From contig CAWAZD010000002.1 in NCBI GenBank assembly GCA_963786395.1, forward strand, positions 60,526 to 124,525: 64,000 nt of DNA, written 5' to 3'. The stretch's first letter is position 1. The number at the start of each line of letters is the position of its first letter. The notes beneath the pieces were generated by a model. The model did not search any database, was not told where the DNA came from, and was given only the letters and a program-made list of their open reading frames with translations. The stretch comes from Fen-1301 sp963786395 (lineage in GTDB: Bacteria > Bacteroidota > Ignavibacteria > Ignavibacteriales > Ignavibacteriaceae). Positions 34,338 through 44,309 of the stretch are shown here, piece by piece. Position numbers and translations under genes: made by a program.

Positions 34338-36197
34338 TTAACTTTTCAACGTTTGACTTTCTTCAGGGCGTTTCTCGTGATCCATATGGTAAATGTATCT
34401 TGGAAATTGATGAGGGAGACGAATTATTTTATAAACAAGCACACCTGTTGAAAGCCTATCATACCATGAAGATAATGGCCAGCCGAAATGCACATGGATC
34501 TTAATATCTTCAGGAACTTCGTATTCAACTATAGCCAGTAATGCCTCAATCATTCCGAACATTTCTGCTCTCTGTGGAACCTGTAACCAGAAATGATTTG
34601 GTCCTAATTTTTCAGGAGTCTCTATCCTCGGTTTGTAAAAACTCACATAGATGTTTTTCTTTCCAATAATTTCTTCCTTCTCCTCATGGAACCGCTTAAA
34701 GACAAGGTGAACTTCATTTGAATCCATATCAATTATCGAAAATACGACATCCATTGGATTATCACTGAGTTTTATAACCGGAATCTCAGGGGATCTTTTT
34801 TTAGCTATCCTTAATCCGAAAATCACAAAGGCAGTTGCAAGTATAAACCACAGGAGTGTTCCATAGGGTCTGTGTACAACTATATAAACGAAAGTGCTGA
34901 ATAAAATCGCAAATAGAATGGCAGTACCGCCACGGGAAGTATGATATGTAATTTCTTTAGTACCTTTTGAATACCTGTAAACAAGTATAGAAAATATATT
35001 TATACAAAAACTTGCTACAAGACCCACTGCATACATTTCAGCAAGAACTGCCTGGCTGCCGCTTGTGATAGTTAAAATAAAAGAATAAAAACATGCATTC
35101 AGGATATGAATCCTGTAATAAGACTGCCTTTTGTTTAGTTTTATAAGCCAGTGGTAGCCATATTTTTCAACAACCTTCTCAATCAATTCTGAAGAAGCAA
35201 CCATAGCAGTATTTACAGCCATTATAAGTGTGATACATGCAAGGATTGCCACGGCAATTCCGAAAAGAGGACCCATAATAGATTGTGCAAACTGAGGAAT
35301 AAGATCTGTTTCATGCTTGTTGATATCAACTTTTGAAGATAACGCGAACAAAGCAATTAATGGTGTAACTATTCCAACTGTCACAGCAAGGAAAACATAT
35401 GATTTCCTTGTTTCATGCCAGGACTTTGTAAGTGAAGCGGTCTGCAACACAGACTCCACTCCTGAATAAGCAAGTATACAGCTCCCTATCCCAATTATAA
35501 TATTTGAATAAGCGCCGAAAATAGAATGTTCTGAAACATCCCTCCAGAACTCAGTCGCACTCTCGGCAATCCTTGAAAATGAATGAGCATCAAGGTTTAT
35601 GATACCCCCGGTTATCAGGTTCAAAAGAACAAAAGTTGCCAGGATAAAAATGTAAAAAGTAAACCTGGCATTCTCTTTAATACCGAGAATATTTAAACCA
35701 GCAATACTCCAAACCACAAAGAAGTCTATAAAAAATTTAGCCGCTGGTCCCATATTAATAAAAGCTGTTCCATTCTGTACGGCACTAACAGTTGAAATTG
35801 TTGCTGTAAGAACATAATCCACAAGAATTGATGAAATAGCGATAAACGAAATACTGGGTCCTAGAACAAGGTAAGAAAAGGAATAAACTCCTCCTCCTTT
35901 AATATTATTCGCCTCAAGAATTTCAGAAATTTCCACCATCCTTGTTGAAAGGAACCGGATCAGGAGTGAGGTAAGGGCTATATAGATAATTGCTTTAATT
36001 CCAATAAATCTATATGCTTCAAAAGGAGCATAATAAACTGAAGTTACTTCGTCCATCAGTGTAATAATCCCAACCGCAAACCAGGTTAACCACCACCGAC
36101 CCCCTTCAAGGAAACTAAGGTAGTTCTTTTTCTTCATTACAAAAATGAATACTCCGACCAGGGCTACATTTAAAACAGTATAAATAAGGGTTGACAT
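34338..36197 (-). CDS. APC-superfamily amino acid/polyamine permease with C-terminal cytosolic domain
   Basis: The 619-residue protein has about twelve membrane helices in the first 470 residues (including GGGVYSFSYLVLGPSISFIA and a glycine-rich first helix region) and a soluble C-terminal part of about 150 residues (VVFSIIDMDSNEVHLVFKRF onward). The fold is that of APC amino acid transporters. The C-terminal extension may be regulatory. The substrate is unknown. It stands alone, converging on the ABC-F gene. Confidence 0.85.
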   Translation of the reverse strand: MSTLIYTVLNVALVGVFIFVMKKKNYLSFLEGGRWWLTWFAVGIITLMDEVTSVYYAPFEAYRFIGIKAIIYIALTSLLIRFLSTRMVEISEILEANNIKGGGVYSFSYLVLGPSISFIAISSILVDYVLTATISTVSAVQNGTAFINMGPAAKFFIDFFVVWSIAGLNILGIKENARFTFYIFILATFVLLNLITGGIINLDAHSFSRIAESATEFWRDVSEHSIFGAYSNIIIGIGSCILAYSGVESVLQTASLTKSWHETRKSYVFLAVTVGIVTPLIALFALSSKVDINKHETDLIPQFAQSIMGPLFGIAVAILACITLIMAVNTAMVASSELIEKVVEKYGYHWLIKLNKRQSYYRIHILNACFYSFILTITSGSQAVLAEMYAVGLVASFCINIFSILVYRYSKGTKEITYHTSRGGTAILFAILFSTFVYIVVHRPYGTLLWFILATAFVIFGLRIAKKRSPEIPVIKLSDNPMDVVFSIIDMDSNEVHLVFKRFHEEKEEIIGKKNIYVSFYKPRIETPEKLGPNHFWLQVPQRAEMFGMIEALLAIVEYEVPEDIKIHVHFGWPLSSWYDRLSTGVLVYKIIRLPHQFPRYIYHMDHEKRPEESQTLKS

Positions 36198-36415
36198 GGG
36201 AGGATTATTTATGTTTCAATTTATTGGTTGTCAAAAATTCTATATTGCAAAACATTTAACATAAATTATTGTCTGATTCAAAACAAATCTATTTTTGACT
36301 AAAAATGTGGTTATTCAAATAAATTATTGAATGTTTTTTTCAAATTAAATTATATTTCATAATCAAAAAGGTAGTTTTTTATTGATTCCTTATAAAATTC
36401 GAAGTCATAATTAAA

Positions 36416-36961
36416 ATGAAAACATATATTTCGATGCTGAGGGGTATAAATGTAACCGGACATAATATGATAAGTATGGTTGATCTTAAAAAGCTGTATG
36501 AATCAATGGGAATGATCAATGTAAGAACTTATGTTCAAAGCGGTAATGTTCTGTTTGAAAGCAAACCAAAAGATGAATCCAAACTGTCAGCTAAAATTGA
36601 ATCACAGATAATGAAAATTTTTGGATATGAAGTGTCAGTTATTATCAGGAGTGTAGAAGACCTTAAACGGATATTAAGTAATAATCCCTTCCTGAAAAAA
36701 AAGGATGTTGATATTTCTAAACTTTACGTGACATTTCTAAAAAATACACCTTCGACTGAACTATTAAGTAAACCAGATCGTGCTTTAAGCCAGACGGATG
36801 AATTCATTACTGGTGAATGTGAAATATTCTTGTATTGTCCCGGAGGTTATGGGAATACCAAACTTTCCAACAATTATTTTGAAAGGAAACTGAAAGTTGC
36901 TGCCACGACCCGGAACTGGAATTCAGTAAATGCGATATTTAACTTGGCAATAAATTCTTAA
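36416..36961 (+). CDS. DUF1697 family protein
   Basis: This 181-residue cytosolic protein matches DUF1697 over its whole length: YISMLRGINVTGHNMISMVDL, YVQSGNVLFES, VSVIIRSVEDL and the C-terminal NYFERKLKVAATTRNWNSV. The family has no established function. The gene is isolated, with its own 200-base upstream region. Confidence 0.92.
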   Translation: MKTYISMLRGINVTGHNMISMVDLKKLYESMGMINVRTYVQSGNVLFESKPKDESKLSAKIESQIMKIFGYEVSVIIRSVEDLKRILSNNPFLKKKDVDISKLYVTFLKNTPSTELLSKPDRALSQTDEFITGECEIFLYCPGGYGNTKLSNNYFERKLKVAATTRNWNSVNAIFNLAINS

Positions 36962-37049
36962 ATCCCTTTATAGTGATATTTTCTTTGATCGATCAATAAG
37001 TATGATTATTTTTATTGCCAGGTGTATTACAATTATTAGAATTTAAACT

Positions 37050-39434
37050 ATGCATAGTTCGGGAATAAGTTGGCGATATTATCTGTTGTTGTTGGTTCCA
37101 GCAATTTGGGTAAGCTTGGTAGGATGCAATGCTTCTACAGGTTCCAGGAAAACTGTAAAATTTGAAGTGGTGTTAGCAAAAAATCTTTCTTCAGGTAATG
37201 TCTTTCTCTCCGGCAATAATAAAATTCTTGGCAATTGGGAAGCGGCTGCTGTCAAAATGGACAGGCAATCTGATTCTGTCTGGACCAAATCAATTTCATT
37301 TAAAGAAGGAGAAAAACTTGAATTTAAAGTAACTCCGGGAAATTGGAAAGCTGAAGCAGCAAATGCCGATGGTTGGATTTTTGACAATATATTACTGACT
37401 GTTAACAATGATACTACTGTGCGGATATATGTCGAAAACTGGAAGAATAATCTTTATTTCAGAAATATTAAACCTTTCTATTTGTATGGAAAAGACCGGA
37501 GCATTAAACTCATAAATAACTGGAAGTATCATGAGGGCGATAATCTTAATTGGGGCAGTGAAAATGTTAGTGATACCTTATGGGAAACAGTAAGTTCAGA
37601 TCTATTGGTAGAAAATTTACCTAAAGCAGGATGGAATAACGTTGGATGGTTTAGGACACATTTTCATGTTGATTCGACCCTCTGGAATAGAACTATTGCT
37701 TTTTCTATGTATGAATTAGGTGCATCAGAGATTTATTATGATGGGAAACTAATTTATTCCTTTGGGAAAATTGGGAATTCTGAATCAGATTTTACCCCTT
37801 CAGCTAAGTCTATCTGGCAGGAAATTAAACTTGATGCAAAACCAGATCAGATTATCGCTGTAAGATATGCCAACTATAACTGGAAAACAGAATCAGAGCT
37901 CGGGTATAGCCCCGGGTTTGCAATTTTGCTTATGAATCTGAACTCAGCATTCAATACAATGAATGATGTCAGATCTAATACAATTCATCAAATGGTGTTC
38001 ACTCTTATTCCCTTAATTCTTTTTTCCCTTCATTTCTTCTTGTTTATATTTTTCAGAAAACAGAAACAGAATTTATATTATGCAGTATGTCTTCTTGGAT
38101 TTGCAGGTTTAACTTATTTCAACTACGAACAAAATGTAATAGCAGATTCCGGTATAATAATTTTCTTTTCAAAACTCAACGGACTAAGCGGGGCTGTTGC
38201 AATATTTTTCGGATTGCTAACTTTATATCAGATCAATTACAACAAACTTCCTAAGAGATGGATAGTCCCCTTGCTCCTTTTTCTGGCAATGTCTTTTGCA
38301 GGCTTTTTTAATATATCACCTAATACCATTTCCACTGCTATTTATTTTTTCTTTGGATTAACTGTAATTGAGGGTATAGTAGCTGCATTCAGTAAGCGCA
38401 CAATAAATTATAAAGGCAATTGGATTATACTCATGGGTTTTGTAGTGATGAATATTTTTATAATCCTGCAGCTGCTAATCGACTTTTCTTTTGTTAGTGA
38501 TTTCTTTGGGATAAATCAGGTTTATGTATATGGAATGTTGGGTCTGGTTATTTCAATGTCCCTCTATCTATCATATAATTTTGCGTATGTAAATAAAGAT
38601 CTTGAATCTCAACTAAACAAAGTAAAGGTATTATCGGAAAAAGCTATCGAACAGGAACGTATAGCTGCTGGTCTTGAAGTAGAACGAAGACTCATTGAAG
38701 CCGAGAATCTTAGGAAGACTAACGAACTTAATTCTGCCCGAGATTTACAATTATCCCTGCTGCCTAAACAGTTACCATTAACAGATGATCTTGACATAGC
38801 ATGTTTTATGAAAACCGCTACTGAAGTCGGAGGTGACTATTATGATTTCCATGTCTCTGAAGACAATACACTAACTGCTGTCATCGGTGATGCGACAGGT
38901 CATGGACTAAAGGCGGGCAACATGGTCATCCTGGCTAAGGGATTGTTTAACACTTTAGCACACGAACCGGATCTGTTAAATATAATGAATTCATTTAACC
39001 GGGCAATTAAGCAAATGAATCTTTATATGCTAACTATGTGTATGTCACTGATAAGGATCAGGAATAATCAAATAGAATACAGCTCTGCAGGAATGCCCCC
39101 ACTTCATATTTATAGGAAAAGTACGGGTAAAATTGAACAACTTCTACTTAAAGGGATGCCACTGGGTGCCTTTTATGATTTCCCTTACAAGAAAATGACA
39201 ACTGATATTTGCAAGGATGATGTATTGCTTATTATGAGTGATGGTCTGACTGAATTGTTTAATGCGCAAAATGAAACTTACGGGATGGACAAAGTTATTG
39301 AATCATTAAGATTATCAGCAGAGAAATCTGCCGAAGAAATTATTAAACATATCTTTAATGATAGCTCATCCTGGTCGGGAGATACCCGGTTGGCTGATGA
39401 CCTTACAATTTTAGTTATTAAAATCAAAGAATAA
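37050..39434 (+). CDS. Lipoprotein-type sensor phosphatase: CBM20-like, sugar-binding-like, 7TM and PP2C/SpoIIE domains
   Basis: This 794-residue protein begins with a lipobox signal (SLVGC, Cys26). Residues about 35-130 resemble a CBM20 starch-binding module (GNVFLSGNNKILGNWEAAAVKM). About 145-300 resemble the periplasmic galactose-binding-like sheet of 7TM-DISM receptors (VGWFRTHFHVDSTLWNRTIAF). About 310-515 hold seven membrane helices, then a coiled coil (515-570). The C-terminal domain is a SpoIIE/RsbU-type PP2C phosphatase with ATEVGGDYYDF, GDATGHGLKAG, YSSAGMPPLH and DDLTILV metal-site motifs. It should sense a periplasmic glycan and dephosphorylate an anti-sigma antagonist. No such partner is adjacent. 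Confidence 0.87.
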   Translation: MHSSGISWRYYLLLLVPAIWVSLVGCNASTGSRKTVKFEVVLAKNLSSGNVFLSGNNKILGNWEAAAVKMDRQSDSVWTKSISFKEGEKLEFKVTPGNWKAEAANADGWIFDNILLTVNNDTTVRIYVENWKNNLYFRNIKPFYLYGKDRSIKLINNWKYHEGDNLNWGSENVSDTLWETVSSDLLVENLPKAGWNNVGWFRTHFHVDSTLWNRTIAFSMYELGASEIYYDGKLIYSFGKIGNSESDFTPSAKSIWQEIKLDAKPDQIIAVRYANYNWKTESELGYSPGFAILLMNLNSAFNTMNDVRSNTIHQMVFTLIPLILFSLHFFLFIFFRKQKQNLYYAVCLLGFAGLTYFNYEQNVIADSGIIIFFSKLNGLSGAVAIFFGLLTLYQINYNKLPKRWIVPLLLFLAMSFAGFFNISPNTISTAIYFFFGLTVIEGIVAAFSKRTINYKGNWIILMGFVVMNIFIILQLLIDFSFVSDFFGINQVYVYGMLGLVISMSLYLSYNFAYVNKDLESQLNKVKVLSEKAIEQERIAAGLEVERRLIEAENLRKTNELNSARDLQLSLLPKQLPLTDDLDIACFMKTATEVGGDYYDFHVSEDNTLTAVIGDATGHGLKAGNMVILAKGLFNTLAHEPDLLNIMNSFNRAIKQMNLYMLTMCMSLIRIRNNQIEYSSAGMPPLHIYRKSTGKIEQLLLKGMPLGAFYDFPYKKMTTDICKDDVLLIMSDGLTELFNAQNETYGMDKVIESLRLSAEKSAEEIIKHIFNDSSSWSGDTRLADDLTILVIKIKE

Positions 39435-39505
39435 TTCAATTATTATTTATTTTGGACACTCAAGGATAAACAATATCTTTATTATTCTAATAAAAATGAA
39501 TTTAA

Positions 39506-40138
39506 GTGAAGTTTCAGTATAATCCCCCTGTCATTATTAAAAAAATATTTCCTTCATTTAGATGGGAAAGTCAGGTAGAGAAAATACTTCTTACTTTCGA
39601 CGACGGACCTGTTCCCGGTCTGACTGAAAAAATATTGAAGAAACTTGAGGAATATAATATAAAGGGGTTATTCTTCTGTGTAGGAAGCAATGTTAGAAAA
39701 TACCCTTCTCTGGTTCAGGAAATTATTAATGAGGGACATACAATCGGAAACCACACTTATAATCATACTAATTTAACATCCCCTGACTTTAATCCCATTG
39801 TTGAAATCGATGGGTTAAACCGATTTGTTTATGATAAATTTGGATTCGAAATAAGATACTTCAGACCACCGCATGGCAGATTTAATCTTTATACAAATAA
39901 AATTCTTAAAGAAAGAAATATGGTCAATGTAATGTGGTCATTACTAACTTATGATTTCAAAGGGGATTTATCGAAAGTAAAAATGTCGGTTTCCTGGTGT
40001 CTGCATAACAATTCCATTATTGTATTGCATGATAATCTAAAATCAGGAAATATTCTTTCAGAATCAATTGACTATATAACAAGAGAAGTCGAACGGAAAG
40101 GTTTCTCATTTGGCGAACCTGTAGAATGCCTGAACTGA
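39506..40138 (+). CDS. NodB-type polysaccharide deacetylase
   Basis: The 210-residue enzyme has the family motifs LLTFDDGPVPG, GHTIGNHTYNHTNL (metal ligands Asp and two His), RYFRPPHGRFN and IIVLHDN. There is no signal peptide, so it acts in the cytosol or on a membrane-facing substrate. Start is GTG; an upstream ATG is out of frame. It overlaps the next gene, a glycosyltransferase, by 13 bases, suggesting a shared glycan or glycolipid. Confidence 0.92.
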   Translation: MKFQYNPPVIIKKIFPSFRWESQVEKILLTFDDGPVPGLTEKILKKLEEYNIKGLFFCVGSNVRKYPSLVQEIINEGHTIGNHTYNHTNLTSPDFNPIVEIDGLNRFVYDKFGFEIRYFRPPHGRFNLYTNKILKERNMVNVMWSLLTYDFKGDLSKVKMSVSWCLHNNSIIVLHDNLKSGNILSESIDYITREVERKGFSFGEPVECLN

Positions 40139-41214
40139 TTTTTATAATTATTATTTGTTTCTACTTCTCCTTCCTGGTATTAATTACAATTGGATTAAGG
40201 AAAAAATTCAGTTGTATCAAATCTGATACATTCCCGCCGGTTACAATAATTGTTGCAGCAAGAAATGAAGAAAAGAATATCGGGACTTGTTTGGAATCTC
40301 TTAACTTGCTAAAATATTCTGAAGGTAAACTGGAAATTATTATTGTTGATGATTACTCTGAAGATAATACAGGAAAGATAATAGATGAATTTATTAAAGA
40401 TAAACCACGATTCAGGAAAATATATCCGGATGAAAAATCAGGTCTTTTAGGGAAAGTAAATTCAGTTGCATCTGCTGTTAAACAAGCAAAGGGAGAAATT
40501 ATACTTTTGACCGACGCAGATTGTACTGTCCCTTCAACCTGGGCTGAAACAGTTGTATCATATTATCAGAATAATGTTGGTATGGTTAATGGATTTACTG
40601 TGCTGAACAATGATAATATTTTTTCAGGTATACAATCGGTAGATCTGGTATTCCTTTTATCAACTGCGGCAGGAACAATAAACCTGAATTATCCTATAAG
40701 TTGTATCGGAAACAATATGTCTTTCAGGAAAGAAGCTTATATGGAAACCGGCGGATATGAAAAACTTCCGTTCAGCGTTACCGAAGATTTTATGCTTATG
40801 AAGGGTGTAGCAGAATTAAAAAGATATAAAATAATTTATCCACTGGATAGAAAAGCAGTTGTGGTATCAAAGGTCTGCCCAGATCTGAATGAATTAATAA
40901 AACAGAAGAAAAGATGGGGAAGGGGGGGATTTGATGCTCCTTTTGGGGGAATGATAATTATGGGGACAGCCTTTCTTACCAATCTGATGATACTTCTTAG
41001 TCCTTTATTTTTCTCTACTGTATGGTTATATTTGGCGGTCTTTAAAATAATGGCTGATTATTTTTTTCTTCATCCGGTTCATAATGAATTAGGTACCAGG
41101 CTCCGGGTGAAATATTTTGTTTACTTTCAGATCTATTTTATTCTATACACAGTAATTCTTCCGCTGATATTATTATTCAGCAGGAAAATAAGCTGGAAGG
41201 GAAGAAATTATTAA
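40126..41214 (+). CDS. Family 2 glycosyltransferase, membrane-bound
   Basis: The 362-residue protein has an N-terminal membrane helix, a GT-A domain (TIIVAARNEEKNIGTCLESL, IIVDDYSEDNT, LLTDADCTVP, VTEDFMLM, KQKKRWGRGG) and three C-terminal helices. It should transfer a sugar to a lipid or growing chain at the inner membrane. It is coupled to a deacetylase before it and a radical SAM enzyme after it, with overlaps at both ends. Confidence 0.92.
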   Translation: MPELIFIIIICFYFSFLVLITIGLRKKFSCIKSDTFPPVTIIVAARNEEKNIGTCLESLNLLKYSEGKLEIIIVDDYSEDNTGKIIDEFIKDKPRFRKIYPDEKSGLLGKVNSVASAVKQAKGEIILLTDADCTVPSTWAETVVSYYQNNVGMVNGFTVLNNDNIFSGIQSVDLVFLLSTAAGTINLNYPISCIGNNMSFRKEAYMETGGYEKLPFSVTEDFMLMKGVAELKRYKIIYPLDRKAVVVSKVCPDLNELIKQKKRWGRGGFDAPFGGMIIMGTAFLTNLMILLSPLFFSTVWLYLAVFKIMADYFFLHPVHNELGTRLRVKYFVYFQIYFILYTVILPLILLFSRKISWKGRNY

Positions 41215-42203
41215 TGCTCCTTTTATGTAATTATTATTTAACATACAGATGCAATGCTTATTGTGAATTTTGCCATTTTGGTATGCGTGAGAACTTCTCT
41301 TCATCTCCCTATGCCAGGTTGGAAGACTTCAAATCTAATGTATCGCAGATTGCAAAGCTTGGTGTTAAATTTATAGACCTCACGGGGGGTGAACCATTGC
41401 TGCACAAGGATGTTCATCTTATGGCTGAGTATGCCAAAAGTCTGAACATGCAGACAAGTATAACTACCAATGGGCTTCTTTATCCCAAATTTGCAGAGAA
41501 GCTTGCGGGAAATATTAACCTTCTACATTTCTCTCTTGATTCCCCTGATGAAGAAGAACATAACCGGATAAGAAAGGTTGATTGTTACAATTCAGTCTTG
41601 AAAAGTCTCGACATAAGTAAGTCATTTGGTGAATATCCAGACATCCTTTTTACTGTTACCAATGAAACGTATAAAAAACTTCCCCGGATGCATGAATTTG
41701 CCGCTAATCGTGATCTTGTTCTTATGGTAAACCCGGTATTTTCTTATTTCGGCAATCCCGGACTAAGTGATGAAGCAATTGATTTCGTTGATAGTTACTG
41801 CAACGGGAAATTAGATATATATTTGAATAAAGGATTTATGAAACTGCGGAAGAATGGAGGTAATGATATAAAACATCCTTTATGCAAAGCAGTTTCAAGA
41901 GTTGTTGTTATATCACCTATGAACGAAATAATTCTTCCTTGCTACCATTTTGCTAATGATAAAATTCTTATTAACAGTCCGATAAAAGAGATAAGAGAAT
42001 CCATAAAAATTAAAGAATTCATGAACATGGAAGGAAGGTTTGATTTCTGCCAGGGATGCACTGTTAATTGTTACTTCGAACCCTCGTTTGCATTTCCGAC
42101 AAGTTATTATGCATTTGCAAGTCTGACATCTAAATTTAAGTATGGATTTAATAAACTGGTAAAACAGAAAATTAAAAAAAGATTACATAAGAATAAGAAT
42201 TAA
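41214..42203 (+). CDS. Radical SAM protein with C-terminal SPASM-like cysteines
   Basis: This 329-residue enzyme has the radical SAM motif CNAYCEFC (residues 13-20), LTGGEPLLH and LLHFSLDSPDEEEHNRI. C-terminal cysteines (LPCYHF and FCQGCTVNCYFEP) could bind a second cluster. No small peptide gene is adjacent, and its partners are a deacetylase and a GT2 enzyme, so a sugar or lipid substrate is more likely than a peptide. HpnH-like activity is a possibility but not supported by hopanoid genes here. Confidence 0.85.
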   Translation: MLLLCNYYLTYRCNAYCEFCHFGMRENFSSSPYARLEDFKSNVSQIAKLGVKFIDLTGGEPLLHKDVHLMAEYAKSLNMQTSITTNGLLYPKFAEKLAGNINLLHFSLDSPDEEEHNRIRKVDCYNSVLKSLDISKSFGEYPDILFTVTNETYKKLPRMHEFAANRDLVLMVNPVFSYFGNPGLSDEAIDFVDSYCNGKLDIYLNKGFMKLRKNGGNDIKHPLCKAVSRVVVISPMNEIILPCYHFANDKILINSPIKEIRESIKIKEFMNMEGRFDFCQGCTVNCYFEPSFAFPTSYYAFASLTSKFKYGFNKLVKQKIKKRLHKNKN

Positions 42204-42279
42204 ACAGAATTCAATGAGTCTAGTCTAAAAATAGTATTTATATAAAAAATGTATTTAGGAAACCTATAAAAACGAATGG

Positions 42280-42299
42280 ATTCCCGCCTTCGCGGGAAT
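42280..42299. repeat. Dispersed palindrome ATTCCCGC-CTTC-GCGGGAAT
   Basis: A perfect 8-bp stem with a four-base loop in the flanking context GG...GACA. An identical copy lies at 52893-52912 and decayed copies at 31298 and 56277. All are intergenic. Similar GCGGGAAT palindromes occur widely in bacterial genomes. Confidence 0.85.
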
Positions 42300-42363
42300 G
42301 ACAATCAAGATTTATAGATTTTTAGAGTGAACTCTTCAATAATTAAAAATATAATTGGTAAAG

Positions 42364-43233
42364 ATGGACATTAAAGAAACGACCCCCTTGCTTATTCTAC
42401 CATGGCGGAAAATGTTCGGATTTTTTATTATCTCATTATTTTTATTAAACACCACTTTTGCGCAGGATAAGGTAGAATGGTTCCCTTCAAGTTTAAATAT
42501 CAAACCATTTGCGGCTAATTTTCTTGAACCGAAGCAGGGTTTCGCATTTATGCAGGGCGAAAGTAAGTTAAGACTGGATATAAGTACTTCAGAGGATTTT
42601 TACCGGAAGGAAGATGGAAATACAATACTTTCCTTTGGCGGAGATCTGTTTACTTATACAAGACTCAGGGCTGAAAGTAATTTCCATTTCCCGGTAGAAG
42701 CAATTGACTATTTATTTGGTTTCAATGGAGGGTACAAAATTACCAATCAATTTGAGGAATACGGATTCAGACTCAGATTTAGCCATATCAGCGCTCATTT
42801 TGTAGACGGTAAGTATGATAAGTCAATTAATAATTGGAGAGACGGGGATCTGCCGCGGGTATACAGCAGGGAATTTCTTGAGCTGATGCCTTTCTACAAA
42901 TATAGAGATTTAAGAACTTATGTGGGTATTACTTATCTTATCCATGTAACACCTGATGATATTGGCAGAGGAATTTACCAGGCAGGGTTTGAATATTATA
43001 TGAACTGGATAAATTCAGCTATATTTGTGCCTTACGTTGCTTACGATTTTAAATTAGATAAAATCGGAACATTCACCGGTAATAATATTATAACTGCCGG
43101 TGTTAAATTGGGCAAACCTTTCGGGAAAGGATTTACGCTTTCTTATTCTTATTTTTCAGGCAAAAGTGTGCAGGGGGAATATTATGATAGAAATGAAAAT
43201 TATTCAACTTTAGGATTTAACCTGGACTTGTAA
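42364..43233 (+). CDS. DUF1207 family outer-membrane-type protein
   Basis: This protein of about 289 residues has a signal peptide starting inside the reading frame (MFGFFIISLFLLNTTFAQ) and matches DUF1207: WFPSSLNIKPFAANFLEPKQG, RLRFSHISAHFVDGKY, REFLELMPFYKYRDL. Beta-strand alternation and a terminal NLDL suggest an outer membrane barrel. The next gene begins on its stop codon. The true start may be the later ATG at 42412, which directly begins the signal. Confidence 0.87.
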   Translation: MDIKETTPLLILPWRKMFGFFIISLFLLNTTFAQDKVEWFPSSLNIKPFAANFLEPKQGFAFMQGESKLRLDISTSEDFYRKEDGNTILSFGGDLFTYTRLRAESNFHFPVEAIDYLFGFNGGYKITNQFEEYGFRLRFSHISAHFVDGKYDKSINNWRDGDLPRVYSREFLELMPFYKYRDLRTYVGITYLIHVTPDDIGRGIYQAGFEYYMNWINSAIFVPYVAYDFKLDKIGTFTGNNIITAGVKLGKPFGKGFTLSYSYFSGKSVQGEYYDRNENYSTLGFNLDL

Positions 43234-44267
43234 TGTCAGATCAGATAGAAAATCAGGAATTTGAAACTCCGGTAGAATATACAAGGAAGAAAGATAATTA
43301 TATTCTTCATATCGGACTTTTTATTCTTACCGTAATTACAACAATATTTGCGGGCGTTCAATGGACTACCGGAGTTATGGAAGGACCTTATGAGTTCGTG
43401 ATGCTGAAAAGCGGACTTCTTTATTCCGCATCTATTATTTTTATAATAGGCTGCCACGAATTCGGACATTATTTTGCTGCAAGGATCCATAAGGTTGACG
43501 CAACTCTTCCTTTCTTTATTCCTTTTCCGCCGATACCGATGTTTCTGAATTTTGGAACGATGGGAGCGGTTATAAAAACACGTTCACCAATTCCCTCAAA
43601 AAAAGTAATGTTTGATATTGGTATTGCCGGTCCTTTATCAGGTTTTGTAGCTTGTCTTATTGTATTGGTAACGGGATTTCTAACGCTTCCCGATGTTAAT
43701 TATTTGCTTAAAATTCATCCTGATTTCTTTTCACCTGATTATGGCAAAAATGGAATAGAATTATTCTTTGGGAATACACTTCTGTTCTCATCTCTAAAAA
43801 CAATATTTATCTCAAAGGCACAATTCTTTCCGCCAATGTCAGAAATATATCACTATCCATTATTATGTGTAGGATGGTTCGGAATGTTTATTACCGCGAT
43901 GAATATGTTACCGGTAGGACAGTTGGATGGCGGGCATATTAGTTACACAATGTTTGGTGAGAAAAAGAGTTATAATTTTGCATTTATAACTGTTAGTCTA
44001 TTGTTTATTTCAGGTTTCCTTGCACTTATACATCTTATTTTAATTTATTTTGGATTTGAGTACGCAGGTTTAACCAGATATCTTGAAATGGGGTGGCTTG
44101 GTTGGTTAATCTGGGGTTTAATTCTACGTTTTGTAATTAAGTTGAAACATCCTCCGATTTATGACAATTCTAAACTCAATACTTTCAGAATGGTTCTAGG
44201 TTATTTAAGTTACATCATCTTAATAATTTCTTTTTCTCCTGTTCCTTTTAGCGGACCGGGTATATAA
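43233..44267 (+). CDS. Site-2 protease-like membrane zinc metalloprotease (M50)
   Basis: The 344-residue membrane protein has the zinc motif HEFGH (75-79) in IIGCHEFGHYFAARIHKV and the second motif MLPVGQLDGGHISY with the third ligand Asp. Six or more membrane helices surround the site. Family members cut membrane proteins within the bilayer, for example anti-sigma factors. PDZ domains are absent. Its start overlaps the preceding stop by one base. Confidence 0.93.
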   Translation: MSDQIENQEFETPVEYTRKKDNYILHIGLFILTVITTIFAGVQWTTGVMEGPYEFVMLKSGLLYSASIIFIIGCHEFGHYFAARIHKVDATLPFFIPFPPIPMFLNFGTMGAVIKTRSPIPSKKVMFDIGIAGPLSGFVACLIVLVTGFLTLPDVNYLLKIHPDFFSPDYGKNGIELFFGNTLLFSSLKTIFISKAQFFPPMSEIYHYPLLCVGWFGMFITAMNMLPVGQLDGGHISYTMFGEKKSYNFAFITVSLLFISGFLALIHLILIYFGFEYAGLTRYLEMGWLGWLIWGLILRFVIKLKHPPIYDNSKLNTFRMVLGYLSYIILIISFSPVPFSGPGI

Positions 44268-44309
44268 TTTTACCTTGTCAGATTTAACGTATAGAATAAT
44301 ATTTATTAT

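Noticed and set aside
41214..42203. Second RiPP maturase locus
   Set aside because: No small cysteine- or glycine-rich frame with a ribosome binding site was found within 150 bases on either side.
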